Source: Adlercreutzia shanghongiae
GTDB taxonomy: Bacteria > Actinomycetota > Coriobacteriia > Coriobacteriales > Eggerthellaceae
Assembly: GCF_035830635.1 (NCBI RefSeq)
Contig: NZ_JAYMFI010000024.1
Location: 1 to 61,518 of the forward strand
DNA length: 61,518 nucleotides
Direction: 5' to 3'
Position 1 is the first letter of the stretch. Every line of letters begins with the position of its first letter. The notes beneath the pieces were generated by a model, which saw nothing but the letters and a program-made list of their open reading frames with translations, had not been told where the DNA came from and did not search any database. Positions 41,876 to 50,656 of this stretch are shown here, one piece after another. The position numbers were made by a program, and so were the translations under genes.

Positions 41876-42851
41876 CCTACGACATCCCGCTTCAGCCGGG
41901 ACATATCGCCCGCCAATACTCCGCGGGGCGCAGGTTCCCAAGGCCGCGAGGCCGCTGTCATCGACATCGCGCAGGATCTCCTGCTCCGCCACCTGTCCGA
42001 CGAGGGGTTCCTTGATTCATTGGCCATAAAAGGCGGAACGGCACTCCGGAAGCTCTATGCCGGGAACGAGGGGCGCTTCTCGCTCGACCTCGATTTTGCT
42101 GTAACGGACATCGCAAAAGATCGTGACGAGGCAGCACTGGAATTCTCCCTGGCCGTCGACGGACTCGAGATAGGACCCTTTCAATATGGCATAACGGAGC
42201 GGCGTGGTAAGCCGTCCGTGACGTTGGGCGGTCGCTTCGTGACCGACTCGACACTTCAGACAAAGCTCGATTTCTCCGCGGCCCCTTGGCTTGCCCCTGT
42301 TTCAGACAGCTGGGTGCCCATGCCTGTCCATGCCTGTCCATGCCCAATACGGGGGGCCGCTACCGTGCATCAAGACCGTGAGGCTCGAGGAGAATCTTGC
42401 GGAGAAGATCGCCCGGCTCAACCGAGTGACCACCGCTCGAGATATGTACGATCTCGCATGGATTACGGGCAATGGCGCTCTCTGGCGAAAGATCGACCAG
42501 TCGCTCGTCAGGCGCCTCAGCGTTCTGAAGATGTGGGTCGACGCAAACGGATTGCATGCAGGAGCAACCTGCTGGCCGCCGGCTCATGCCGGATCGCCCT
42601 TCGATCCGAGCCACTGGCTGCGAAAGCGGAGCGCCAAGGAGTTCGACATCGAGGACATAGGAGCGCTCGCCGTCCCGACACCAAAACCGGAGGAACTGTC
42701 GGAGCGCGTTTGCGGGGGTTTCGCTTTCCTGCAAGAACTCGACGACGAAGAGCGCGTCCTCGCTAATGCAAGCGGCAAAGACCGCACGCTGGCTATCCGC
42801 CTCCTCGAGTCGCTTCCAGGCGGTCGCCTTTCGGGAATCGGCTTGTACTAG
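41872..42851 (+). pseudogene. AbiEii nucleotidyltransferase toxin with two frameshifts
   Basis: Three frames together encode one AbiEii protein. They are MTYDIPLQPGHIARQYSAG (GTG start overlapping abiEi); then EAAVIDIAQDLLLRHLSDEG with IKGGTALRKLY and FSLDLDFAV (nucleotidyltransferase GG...DxD motif); then VRLEENLAEKIARLNR and ARDMYDLAWI. The first shift is at the G-run 41925-41928 (removing one G restores the frame). The second is at a 10-base tandem repeat, CCATGCCTGT, 2.7 copies at 42318-42344 (removing one unit restores the frame). The repaired protein would have 322 residues. AbiEii toxins stop growth by transferring nucleotides, so it is probably silent in this clone. Confidence 0.8.
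42318..42344 (+). repeat. 10-base tandem repeat in the AbiEii gene
   Basis: Two complete units of CCATGCCTGT and a seven-base partial. Because the unit is not a multiple of three, each gain or loss shifts the frame; one unit fewer puts the two halves of the toxin in frame at this position. Confidence 0.85.
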
Positions 42852-42857
42852 CGCCCC

Positions 42858-42887
42858 GAAAACTTGGGAACAGCGTAAGCTGGGGGA
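42858..42887 (+). repeat. N-type shufflon repeat, cassette B
   Basis: 30 bases beginning GAAAACTTGGGAACAGCG, the exact inverse of 39220-39249. The 3' part AACAGCGTAAGCT is shared with both N-type sites of the active hsdS. Confidence 0.8.
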
Positions 42888-43324
42888 CTTCTTCAAAGAA
42901 AGTGACGAGAAAAACGCTTCTCTCGAGTTTGGAGTGGAAAGAACGATTTCTGTTGCGTCAATGAGGTGGAACCCGGCAGGAAACGGAGCCGCCAAAGAGT
43001 CTCTTTCGGGTTACAAGATTCTTCGTCTTGGCGATCTTGCTTTTGAGGGGAATCGCACTAAGGGCAACCCGTATGGAAAACTGGTTATAAATGATATCGG
43101 ACCTGGCATTATGTCGTCACGTTTTCGAACGATGTCGGCAATCTCTAGTCCATGCATCGGGTTCTGGAAATACTACCTTACAGTTGACGGTGTTTTTAGA
43201 AAAATATACATCAATAGCACCAAGCGCGGAACACTCATGACCGAGCTGGTCGTTGATGAGTTGCTTTCAAACTCAGTCAAAGTTCCCCCATCTAGCGAGC
43301 AAGCTTGCATTGGTGCCCTCTTCT

Positions 43325-43362
43325 CCAAGCTCGACTCGCTCATCACCCTTCATCAGCGTGAG
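43325..43362 (+). repeat. C-type shufflon repeat, cassette B
   Basis: 38 bases identical to 45712-45749 in cassette C, encoding KLDSLITLHQRE. 35 of them match the active gene at 51293-51327 in inverted orientation. Confidence 0.85.
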
Positions 43363-43461
43363 CTAATAGACGCCCATTCGGGCAAGATGAGCCTTACTGA
43401 AGTCGCACGAACGCATTTGGTATAGAATCATCCTTGAAGAGCTTGTTGAGGAAGGGCTGCC

Positions 43462-44331
43462 ATGATCGATCTCAAGACTCTCACAATGCAGGTAATCAAC
43501 GGGGACGCGGACGGAATCAAAATTTGCCGCATCGCGGGGTCTACCCTGGTCACTATAGTGATACCGAGGGAATTGCTAAGTGAGGCAAAAGGGCTCCCCG
43601 AGATCCCCAAACGAGGTATCTATTATCTCCTCGACGACAACAAGGGCAGACTGAAACGCGTCTATGCCGGACAGACTGTCCAGGGAATTCAGCGGCTTGA
43701 TGACCACAACCAAAGGAAAGACTGGTGGAACAAGGCCGTGATGTTTCTCGCGCCGGACACCGAGTTCAGCATGGACGTAGTGAGCGGTTTGGAGTCTATC
43801 GCCATCAAGTACATCAAAGAGCACGGCGCGTACGAAGTCGAAAACACTAACGATCCGAAGCCCTACATCAGTCCTTACAACGAAGCGTTCATTCACGCAC
43901 TTCACGATGATATCCTGTTTCGTATGGCCCTATTAGGGTTTGGCCTCGATGCCGTAGGCGACGACTCCCCGGGGGCGTCCAGCCAGATATTCCACACTCT
44001 TCGACGCGGTGTGAGGGGACTTGGAAGATACAACGCAGTGGAGGGCTCATTCGATGTTCTCCCTGGATCGAAAATCGACCTCGGCACGCTCGCGGGCACC
44101 AAGCTGCATCCCAACGCCAAGCTTGAGTCGTTGAGGCGCAAGCTCGTTGATTCCGGCGAGCTTGCACCGACGGGGGAAGGACTGCACGAACTCGGCTGCA
44201 CACTGCACTTCGACAGCCCGAGCGCCGCTGCCGTTTTCGTTCTTGGCGGAAGCTGTAACGGGTGGACCGAGTGGGTGGACGAAAGCGGAAGAACGCTTTC
44301 CTTTGTCTACAGGGACTCTCGGACGGACTGA
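43462..44331 (+). CDS. GIY-YIG nuclease-domain protein with DUF4357
   Basis: Protein of 289 residues. The central GIY-YIG fold begins at GIYYLLDD (about 52-59) with the second strand VYAGQT (about 68-73) and continues to a helix with SGLESIAIKYIKEHG supplying the conserved Glu. The C-terminal ~110 residues (SKIDLGTLAGTKLHPNAKLE, CNGWTEW) match DUF4357. Such proteins are commonly carried in type I restriction loci, possibly as an additional nuclease; the target is unknown. GGAAGGG precedes the ATG. The 3' end overlaps the convergent HEPN gene by 25 bases. Confidence 0.8.
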   Translation: MIDLKTLTMQVINGDADGIKICRIAGSTLVTIVIPRELLSEAKGLPEIPKRGIYYLLDDNKGRLKRVYAGQTVQGIQRLDDHNQRKDWWNKAVMFLAPDTEFSMDVVSGLESIAIKYIKEHGAYEVENTNDPKPYISPYNEAFIHALHDDILFRMALLGFGLDAVGDDSPGASSQIFHTLRRGVRGLGRYNAVEGSFDVLPGSKIDLGTLAGTKLHPNAKLESLRRKLVDSGELAPTGEGLHELGCTLHFDSPSAAAVFVLGGSCNGWTEWVDESGRTLSFVYRDSRTD

Positions 44332-44759
44332 CCCTCTTTGGGCTCGTCCTTGCAGGGCGACAAGGCAAGGGATTCGTACCCATTGTCGGAAATCATCCGG
44401 GAGATGGCCTCGAAGGCGCGCATGGCATCCAAAGCTTCACCCTCCTGAAAATCCGGCGCGTCCGCATAACGTGTAAGCGATATGAGGCTCGAAAGGTAAG
44501 AGGCCTGTTCGAGGGTCTCGTCGTCGAAGTCGAGGAAGCCCAAATCATTGGCTCGGTTCAACAACGACGAGATATTATGCGTAAAAGGGAAAGCTTCGTT
44601 GTTCTTCTCGAACACCGACTTCACCAGTTTCTCGGCAGCTTGCTGCGCATGGTATCCGATGCTCTCTGCGTAGCTCGCGACTCCCAACGAGGCGAGGGCA
44701 TCGATGGTCTCGACATCTACGGATGCTGCATAGAGAAGGCCGCGGAGCTCTTTAGCCAT
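44307..44759 (-). CDS. HEPN-domain protein of a HEPN/MNT toxin-antitoxin pair
   Basis: Helical protein of 150 residues. The core reads IGYHAQQAAEKLVKSVFEKNN, PFTHNISSLL and ISLTRYADAPDF, the HEPN (PF05168-type) pattern. The Rx4-6H RNase motif of active HEPN toxins is not seen, so the toxic activity may be lost or of another kind. The ATG lies inside the end of the MNT gene (eight-base overlap), the order MNT then HEPN being usual for this pair. The tail after residue ~135 is polar and overlaps the GIY-YIG gene on the other strand. Confidence 0.8.
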   Translation of the reverse strand: MAKELRGLLYAASVDVETIDALASLGVASYAESIGYHAQQAAEKLVKSVFEKNNEAFPFTHNISSLLNRANDLGFLDFDDETLEQASYLSSLISLTRYADAPDFQEGEALDAMRAFEAISRMISDNGYESLALSPCKDEPKEGQSVRESL

Positions 44760-45132
44760 AGATCTTCACGCCCTCGTTGGCGATGGCGTAGTCCACTGTT
44801 GTGCGGCGGATTTTGCGATCCAGATAGTCATCGCGAAAACGGGCTAGCAGATCGTAATCGAGACCGGCGTCGTACATCAACCGCGAGATTGATGTCGATG
44901 CCTTGGTGGCGTATCGGATGGGCCTCTCATTGTCATTTTCGGTAATGACCATGATGTCGACATCACTCGAAGGACGCTCCTCGCGACGTGCGTAACTGCC
45001 GAAAATGTAAATGCTGTCAGTGGGCACCGCATCTGTAATGGCGTCTATCATTGACTCAAGCACAGTTACCGGGATGCGCAGCTTGGCGGCATCGGAATTG
45101 ATCTTGGTATTTGCTCCTGCGCTTCGTGGCAT
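44752..45132 (-). CDS. MNT-type nucleotidyltransferase antitoxin
   Basis: Minimal nucleotidyltransferase of 126 residues. The signature GSYARREERPSSDVDIMV (GSxxxR then SDxD) is intact near residues 45-62, indicating an active enzyme. In characterised pairs MNT neutralises the HEPN toxin by adding AMP to it. GAAAGGA precedes the ATG. It is transcribed away from silent hsdS cassette C, whose frame begins about 110 bases away on the other strand. Confidence 0.85.
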   Translation of the reverse strand: MPRSAGANTKINSDAAKLRIPVTVLESMIDAITDAVPTDSIYIFGSYARREERPSSDVDIMVITENDNERPIRYATKASTSISRLMYDAGLDYDLLARFRDDYLDRKIRRTTVDYAIANEGVKIYG

Positions 45133-45244
45133 CCGGCATCCTTTCGTCTCTCGAAGATTCTAGCATGGAAAGGGCAGTGTTGTGTCTAGGGAAGCCCGAT
45201 AGTGCACAAGCCGTTGCGCGGGAAGAAAATAACTTGGGAACCCT

Positions 45245-45263
45245 AACTTGGGAACAGCGTAAG
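45245..45263 (+). repeat. N-type shufflon repeat, cassette C
   Basis: AACTTGGGAACAGCGTAAG, sharing TTGGGAACAGCGTAAG with both N-type sites of the active hsdS in inverted orientation; preceded by a duplicated AACTTGGGAAC. Confidence 0.75.
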
Positions 45264-45711
45264 TTTGCGGAATTCGTCGAAGCATCGGGTATGCGTAATT
45301 CGAAGAACCTGAATCTTGAAAGCTACTCAGTTTCAAATTCGTTTGGCTTTGTGCCGCAGAGCGAGCAATTTGAGAATGGCGGAACCGTGGCTGATGCCAA
45401 TAAAACGGCCTACTGGATCGTCGAACCAGGTTCGTTTGCGTATAATCCGGCAAGAATTAACGTCGGTTCGATAGGGTATCTCGCCACCAGCGAAAACGTC
45501 ATCGTCAGTTCGCTCTATGAGGTATTTCGCTCCGACGAAACGTGCGATGACATTTTTCTCTGGTATTGGTTGAAGACGGCTCTTTTTGCCAGACAGATTG
45601 AGGCATTGCAGGAAGGCGGTGTGCGCCTCTACTTCTTCTTTGACAAGCTTCTGAGGAGTAGCATCGCGATGCCCTCGGTTAAGGAGCAATCCCTCATCGG
45701 CGCCCTCTTCG

Positions 45712-45749
45712 CCAAGCTCGACTCGCTCATCACCCTTCATCAGCGTGAG
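45712..45749 (+). repeat. C-type shufflon repeat, cassette C
   Basis: 38 bases identical to 43325-43362 of cassette B, encoding KLDSLITLHQRE. Confidence 0.85.
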
Positions 45750-45779
45750 TTAGATCGGCAGAGAGCCGGCGTGTTTGCC

Positions 45780-46700
45780 TCAAAGACGAACATCGAACAT
45801 CGACATCAGCCTCTTAAAAGCATCTTGCCCGTCCAGGCAGGTGTCCGTTAGACACCCCTTCTCCCGATCCCACTCGGAGAGACCTCGGTAGTAGAACATC
45901 TTCTTAGAGTCCTCGATAATGAACGGAACAAGCCCAAAGCGCAGACACTCCTTCAGCACGATAAGCCTTCCGACCCTTCCATTCCCGTCCTGGAACGGGT
46001 GGATGCGCTCGAACTCGCAATGAAACCAGACGATGTCGTCAATCGTAACGTCGACAATCTGGTCGTACTCGGAAAGCAGCGAACCCATACGGAAGGCAAC
46101 CTCTTCCGGCTTGACCGTCTCGCGACCGCCGACCACGTTGGGCCGCCTCTTATAGTCCCCGACGGCAAACCATGCAAGCGTGGAATCCTTCGTGCCCTGC
46201 TTCAGCATGCGATGCAGCCGCTTGACGATGTCTTCAGTAAGCGGCTCCTCCGCTGTATCGATGCAGTAATCTATGGCCCGGAAGTGATTGACCGTCTCAA
46301 TAATGTCATCAACGGGAACGCCTTCGCCAACATCCACGGTGTTCGTCTCGAAGATCATTCTGGTTTGATCTTCACTGAGCTTGCTTCCCTCGATATGGTT
46401 GGAGTTGTAGGTCATCCGCACCTGAAGTTCGTGGTACAGGCCGCCTGAAATTTGGGCGTATTTCTCATCCCTGAGCGTTTGCAACAAGTTATTGCTCGAA
46501 ATAGCTCGGCACAACTCGCCTACCGGACAGCAAAGGAAGGTCGCCATCCTTCCGAGAACACGGTCAGAGACTTTCTCCTCTCGACCAATCTTCGCCATGG
46601 TGCGAGAAGAGATGCCCAGCTCCTTCGCCAATGCAGTCCTCGTCAGACCCCTCTCATTCAGTTTTTGCGACAAGCCAGAATACGAAATCACAGCATTCAC
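45780..46700 (-). CDS. HTH-Fic protein, class II adenylyltransferase
   Basis: Protein of 306 residues. An XRE-type HTH (about 8-65, LTRTALAKELGISSRTMAKI) precedes a Fic domain with the complete active motif HPFQDGNGRVGR (234-245). The inhibitory motif SNHIEG (100-105) lies before the Fic core, which defines class II Fic proteins that auto-inhibit until the helix is displaced. Fic enzymes attach AMP to a protein hydroxyl. GTG start after AAAGGA. It follows hsdR on the same strand at 81 bases and overlaps the end of silent cassette C. The HTH suggests it also represses its own gene. Confidence 0.87.
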   Translation of the reverse strand: MNAVISYSGLSQKLNERGLTRTALAKELGISSRTMAKIGREEKVSDRVLGRMATFLCCPVGELCRAISSNNLLQTLRDEKYAQISGGLYHELQVRMTYNSNHIEGSKLSEDQTRMIFETNTVDVGEGVPVDDIIETVNHFRAIDYCIDTAEEPLTEDIVKRLHRMLKQGTKDSTLAWFAVGDYKRRPNVVGGRETVKPEEVAFRMGSLLSEYDQIVDVTIDDIVWFHCEFERIHPFQDGNGRVGRLIVLKECLRFGLVPFIIEDSKKMFYYRGLSEWDREKGCLTDTCLDGQDAFKRLMSMFDVRL

Positions 46701-46781
46701 CTCATTCCTTTACTTCTTATAGCACAGTATGCTCCTAGGTAAAGGTTTCAGAGCGAAAAGGTACAGCTTGCACAGCGCAAT

Positions 46782-49700
46782 CTACAGGTCGAAGCCGCCT
46801 TCCAGGATGAATCTCCTCAAAAGATTGTCAGCTCGCATACGTACTTTGAACGCGGGAATAGGCGCTCCCTCCAACGCGGAGAAGTACTCGCGCGCCCGGG
46901 ACGAGTCAACGCTGTCGATGAGCTTGTCGAAGCGACCAAACTCGTTAAGGCTCTCTTCCTCCACGCCCGCGGTCAGCAGTTCAGACAGCAGCGCCGCATC
47001 TACGCCGAGCAAACTGGCCGCCTTCCCGATCTGCACGTCCTTGGCATGGCGCTGGTACTCCGTCACGTAGTCGCGGAACGTCTTGCCCGGGTCCACGAAC
47101 ACGTCCCCGCTCTGAACGTCGTGGATGAACAAGTTTGCGAACTTCTGCTCTTCCTGGCTCAAGCTGGCGAAGCTCTTGTGCAGAGCCGCCAGCGCCGCCT
47201 CGGTCGCCTCGGCCTCGGAGCCTTCCAGATCAAGCTGCTTGAGCCACTTGGTGAAGTTGGCGTTCATGTAGTCGGTGTCGATCTTGGTGGTATCGATCTC
47301 CATGAGATGCCCGCTCAGATCGTAGGGAATGTCCGCCCCTCCCCTCTCACGACCGCCACCGCCCGAAAGCTCCTTGTAGCGCTGGGCCAGCGTGAGATAG
47401 GCGGTTTCATCGTAGGGAACAGAAATCACCTCGAAGAGCTCTTCGCGTTCCGCACCGTAATCCTCCTCGCACGCTCCAGCGGCGACGGCTTCCTCGACCA
47501 CATCATCACCCACGGGAAACTCGTACTCCAGCTCGTCCCACTGGAACCCCTGCACCTTCGCCGCCTCGAGAAGCATATTGAACTCCCGGAACAGCGATGC
47601 GAACTTGCCGCGCGCCTCGGGGCCGTCCGGTAGCTTCGACAAATCGCTTGCGCCATTGTCCTCGAACAGGCTGGCCATATCGTCGAAGACCCGGTTCATG
47701 CCGATCAGATTCACGCGCAGCTTGGGCACGAACAGGCCGAAGGGCTTGTCACCCGAATACAGGCTGATCGCCTCCTCGATGCTCTTGCGCATAGTATGCG
47801 GGCGACGGTAGTAGCGAATGGTGCCATGCGGCTTTTCCGATTCGTTGAACAGGCGGTTCGTGCGGCTGAACGCCTGGATGATCATCTCGTAGCGCAGCAT
47901 CTTGTCCAAATACAGCGTGTTGATCCACTTCGAATCGAAGCCCGTCAGCATCTGGTCCACCACAATCAGGATGTTCACGCACTTCTCAGGAGTCTTCTCG
48001 ATGCCCATATGGGGCCGCTTGTGGGCGAGACGGTTGGAAATGTCCGCCTTGAACGCCGGCCACGTCGGCAGCGCGAACTCCATACCGAAGCGCTCGTTAT
48101 AATCGGAGATGACCTCCTTCAGCGCCTCTTCTTTAATGAGAGATTGGTCAATCTTCTCCTGCTCGTTGTCAATCGAGGGGTCGACGAGCACCGTCGTCAC
48201 CAGCTCGGGCGCCACCTCCTTAAACAGGCGGTAGTAATCGAGCGCCTCAGGAATGGAATGCGTGGCGAAAATCGCGTGAAACTTTCCGCCACGGCTCAGG
48301 GTGAGCCAGTGCTTCTTGATGTCGGCCACCACCTGCCGCTGATGCTCGGTCACGTCGCGCTGGTCGGCCGTGCCGTACTGGCCCTCCGGTACCATGCTCT
48401 CGACGCCGTGGCAGCGGTTTCCCATCTCGTCGAGGAACGGAGCCATGGGCATCTCGTCCATGATCTGATAGTAAACACGCTCGCGTCGCGGGTCACCCAT
48501 CACTTCCTCCACGGTCTTCGCCTTCGCCTCGTCCAGCGCCACCGCCTGGCGCAAGTCGAACTCGGGATAGGTCGCCACCGGGCAGGTGTCGAATCCGAGC
48601 ACGTTGCCGTCTCGGATACCGTCGGCAATGCTGTAGCGATGCAGCTCGTCGCCAAACACGTCCGTCGTAGTGCTCAGCTTCTTGCGGTTCTCCTCGTGAA
48701 TGGGCGTTCCCGTGAACCCGAACATCACCGCATCGGGGAATGTGCGCTTTATGGTCTCCATATTTTTGCCGAAGGTCGAGCGGTGACACTCATCCACAAT
48801 GAACACGATGCGCTTCTTGCGAATCATTTCCAAATCGCGGGCATTCATAGCGTCCTCGTCGATGTTGCCCATCTTCTGGATGGACGTGACGATGAGCGTA
48901 TCGGAGGGATCGCCGCTCTTCAGCTTCGCCTTCAGGACATCGGTGCTCTCCGTGGCTTGAACGGTCTCGGAATCGCTGGCGAAGGAACGGTACTGCTCTA
49001 GCGACTGCGTGCCCAGCTCGATGCGGTCGACCAGGAACACCACTTTGTCGGCGTCCTTGGAGTTGGCAATGAGCTGGGCGCACTTGAAACTGGTCATAGT
49101 TTTGCCGCTGCCTGTGGTGTGCCAGATAAAGCCGCCCTTCAAGCCCCTCGTCCCCCACAGCTTGTCACGGTCGATCACCGTCACGCGGTCGGAAATGCGG
49201 CTCGCCGCGTAGTACTGGTAGCTACGCATCACCTTGAGCACGCCGTCAGAATCGTCGGCCACCGTGTAGTAGCCGATGAGTTGGTGCGCCATGGGAATGC
49301 TCAGCAGGTGCTTGACCACCTCGCTCCATTGGTTGATAGGGTTGTTGTTGAAGTCGGCCCAGTGGAACTGGAACTTCTCGTTGAAGGTGTCGTCGGGGCC
49401 CGGGTTGGCGAAGTACTTCGTCTCATCCGGGTTCATGGCGACGAAGATCTGCACCAAGGAGAACAGTCCCTCGAACACGCCTTCGGCGGCATACTTGCGA
49501 ATCTGACCGATGGCTTCCGACACCGGCACCCCGCTCTTCTTCAGCTCGATATGGAACAGGGGCATCCCGTTGATGAGCAGCATGAGGTCGCCGCGACGAT
49601 CGTGGCCCAGCTTCGATTTAGAGGGAAACACCGGCTGCTGGGCTATCTGATAGCGGCTCTGACCACCGGCGATCTCGTCACGGTGGAATATCTTGAGAGC

Positions 49701-50021
49701 CACTTCCTTACCAACATGCAGCTCATCGTCGGCATTATCTCGCTTAATGATAATCTCTTTGCCGTTGATCAGCTCGTTGATGGCCACTGGGGTGCGCTTC
49801 GCACGAATCTGCTCCACAACTTGCTGCATCTCGGTTTGCGTCAGCGGGGCGCCGTTGAGGCAGTCGCGATGCTTGTTGTTCTCGAAGAGGATGGCCGCCC
49901 AGTTCTCTAAGAGCTGCTGCTCGGTCGGGCGCTTGATCACCCCACCCGCATCGTCCCAGCCATAGGCCTTCAGCTTCTCGACAACCGCTTCCTCGAATGC
50001 CGCTTCCGTATCGAAAACCAT
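46782..50021 (-). CDS. hsdR: Type I restriction-modification system, restriction subunit
   Basis: Subunit of 1,079 residues. The N-terminal PD-(D/E)xK nuclease has RGDLMLL (Asp145) and HIELKK (Glu159, Lys161). The SF2 helicase motor follows: Walker A TGSGKT (303-308), DECH box (410-413), motif III FTGTP, then motif VI-like QAFSRTNR. With HsdM2S it translocates DNA from unmodified target sites and cleaves at a distance. It starts three bases after the fic stop, so it is expressed from the hsdM-hsdS-fic-hsdR operon. It lies entirely between inverted copies of the shufflon repeats. Complete reading frame. Confidence 0.95.
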   Translation of the reverse strand: MVFDTEAAFEEAVVEKLKAYGWDDAGGVIKRPTEQQLLENWAAILFENNKHRDCLNGAPLTQTEMQQVVEQIRAKRTPVAINELINGKEIIIKRDNADDELHVGKEVALKIFHRDEIAGGQSRYQIAQQPVFPSKSKLGHDRRGDLMLLINGMPLFHIELKKSGVPVSEAIGQIRKYAAEGVFEGLFSLVQIFVAMNPDETKYFANPGPDDTFNEKFQFHWADFNNNPINQWSEVVKHLLSIPMAHQLIGYYTVADDSDGVLKVMRSYQYYAASRISDRVTVIDRDKLWGTRGLKGGFIWHTTGSGKTMTSFKCAQLIANSKDADKVVFLVDRIELGTQSLEQYRSFASDSETVQATESTDVLKAKLKSGDPSDTLIVTSIQKMGNIDEDAMNARDLEMIRKKRIVFIVDECHRSTFGKNMETIKRTFPDAVMFGFTGTPIHEENRKKLSTTTDVFGDELHRYSIADGIRDGNVLGFDTCPVATYPEFDLRQAVALDEAKAKTVEEVMGDPRRERVYYQIMDEMPMAPFLDEMGNRCHGVESMVPEGQYGTADQRDVTEHQRQVVADIKKHWLTLSRGGKFHAIFATHSIPEALDYYRLFKEVAPELVTTVLVDPSIDNEQEKIDQSLIKEEALKEVISDYNERFGMEFALPTWPAFKADISNRLAHKRPHMGIEKTPEKCVNILIVVDQMLTGFDSKWINTLYLDKMLRYEMIIQAFSRTNRLFNESEKPHGTIRYYRRPHTMRKSIEEAISLYSGDKPFGLFVPKLRVNLIGMNRVFDDMASLFEDNGASDLSKLPDGPEARGKFASLFREFNMLLEAAKVQGFQWDELEYEFPVGDDVVEEAVAAGACEEDYGAEREELFEVISVPYDETAYLTLAQRYKELSGGGGRERGGADIPYDLSGHLMEIDTTKIDTDYMNANFTKWLKQLDLEGSEAEATEAALAALHKSFASLSQEEQKFANLFIHDVQSGDVFVDPGKTFRDYVTEYQRHAKDVQIGKAASLLGVDAALLSELLTAGVEEESLNEFGRFDKLIDSVDSSRAREYFSALEGAPIPAFKVRMRADNLLRRFILEGGFDL

Positions 50022-50024
50022 GGA

Positions 50025-50648
50025 TTAATCCTCATTCTCCTCGGGCAGGTTTCCCGTCTCGTATTCCTCGAGCCCCTCGTAGCGATAACTCGCGTCGATG
50101 CCTTTCATGAACACCTCGCGGTCAGCTGCCTTATCGGTCAGCGCCGTTTCGAGAAGAGCTTTTATCTCCTTGTCGCGCACAGGACTGCGTTCCATGGCGA
50201 AAAGGTAATCCTCCTTATCGATCTGACTCCAGTCCACCACAACCCCCAACTCCTGGCGAAGCATGGCGTCGAGCCAAATTCTCGCGCTTCGGCCATTGCC
50301 CTCCCAAAAAGGATGCGCCACGTTCATTTCAACGTATTTTTCGACGATCTCATCGAACGTACTTTGCGGCATGGCGCTAATGCTCTCAAGAGCGGCATCT
50401 AAGTAGAGAGAAGGAGCGAATCGGAAGCCCCCCTTGGCGATATTGCCCGTTCTCACCTCTCCCGCAAAGTCATAGACGTCGCAAAAGAGATGCGCGTGAA
50501 TCGCTTGTAAACCAGCGAAAGTTCCCACTTCGAAGGTATTGAGCAGTCCCTCGTCGAACAACTCCAGTGCTCGTTGCTTCGAAAGCCTCTCCTCTTGGCG
50601 AGAAAGCTCTACAGCGTTATGGATACCCAATTTGTTTTTGAGGGTCAT
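50025..50648 (-). CDS. Fic-family protein, class III adenylyltransferase
   Basis: Protein of 207 residues with the active Fic motif HPFWEGNGRSAR (112-123) and a C-terminal inhibitory motif SYRYEG (187-192), the layout of class III Fic proteins regulated by oligomerisation. Fic family proteins modify targets such as gyrase, topoisomerase IV or other proteins with AMP; the target here is unknown. It is tightly packed between hsdS (eight-base gap) and hsdR (three bases), so it is expressed with restriction-modification. This gene order occurs in several type I systems; its role there is not established. Confidence 0.87.
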   Translation of the reverse strand: MTLKNKLGIHNAVELSRQEERLSKQRALELFDEGLLNTFEVGTFAGLQAIHAHLFCDVYDFAGEVRTGNIAKGGFRFAPSLYLDAALESISAMPQSTFDEIVEKYVEMNVAHPFWEGNGRSARIWLDAMLRQELGVVVDWSQIDKEDYLFAMERSPVRDKEIKALLETALTDKAADREVFMKGIDASYRYEGLEEYETGNLPEENED

Positions 50649-50656
50649 GACAACTC

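Larger units (their letters stand above)
42858..43425 (+). pseudogene. Silent hsdS recognition cassette B
   Basis: Promoterless half-hsdS that begins six bases after the AbiEii stop at KTWEQRKLGDFFKESD. It carries one recognition domain (with RTISVASMRWNPAG, GYKILRLGDLAFEGNR) and ends in the C-type repeat FSKLDSLITLHQREL plus a private tail ending RTHLV. It is on the plus strand, inverted relative to the active hsdS, so recombination would be an inversion. No start codon or ribosome-binding site. Confidence 0.8.
45245..45851 (+). pseudogene. Silent hsdS recognition cassette C
   Basis: Promoterless half-hsdS on the plus strand. LTWEQRKFAEF is followed by one recognition domain (LESYSVSNSFGFVPQ, IVEPGSFAYNPARINVGSIG), then IGALFAKLDSLITLHQREL and a private tail of ~35 residues that runs into the 3' end of the opposing fic gene. 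The 11-base AACTTGGGAAC occurs twice at the entry (45231-45241 and 45245-45255), a probable scar of recombination. It is inverted relative to the active hsdS and is the nearest cassette to it. Confidence 0.8.

Noticed and set aside
42766..43425. Cassette B as an independent hsdS gene
   Set aside because: The upstream part of the frame overlaps the AbiEii end in another frame, with no start or ribosome-binding site, and there is only one recognition domain.
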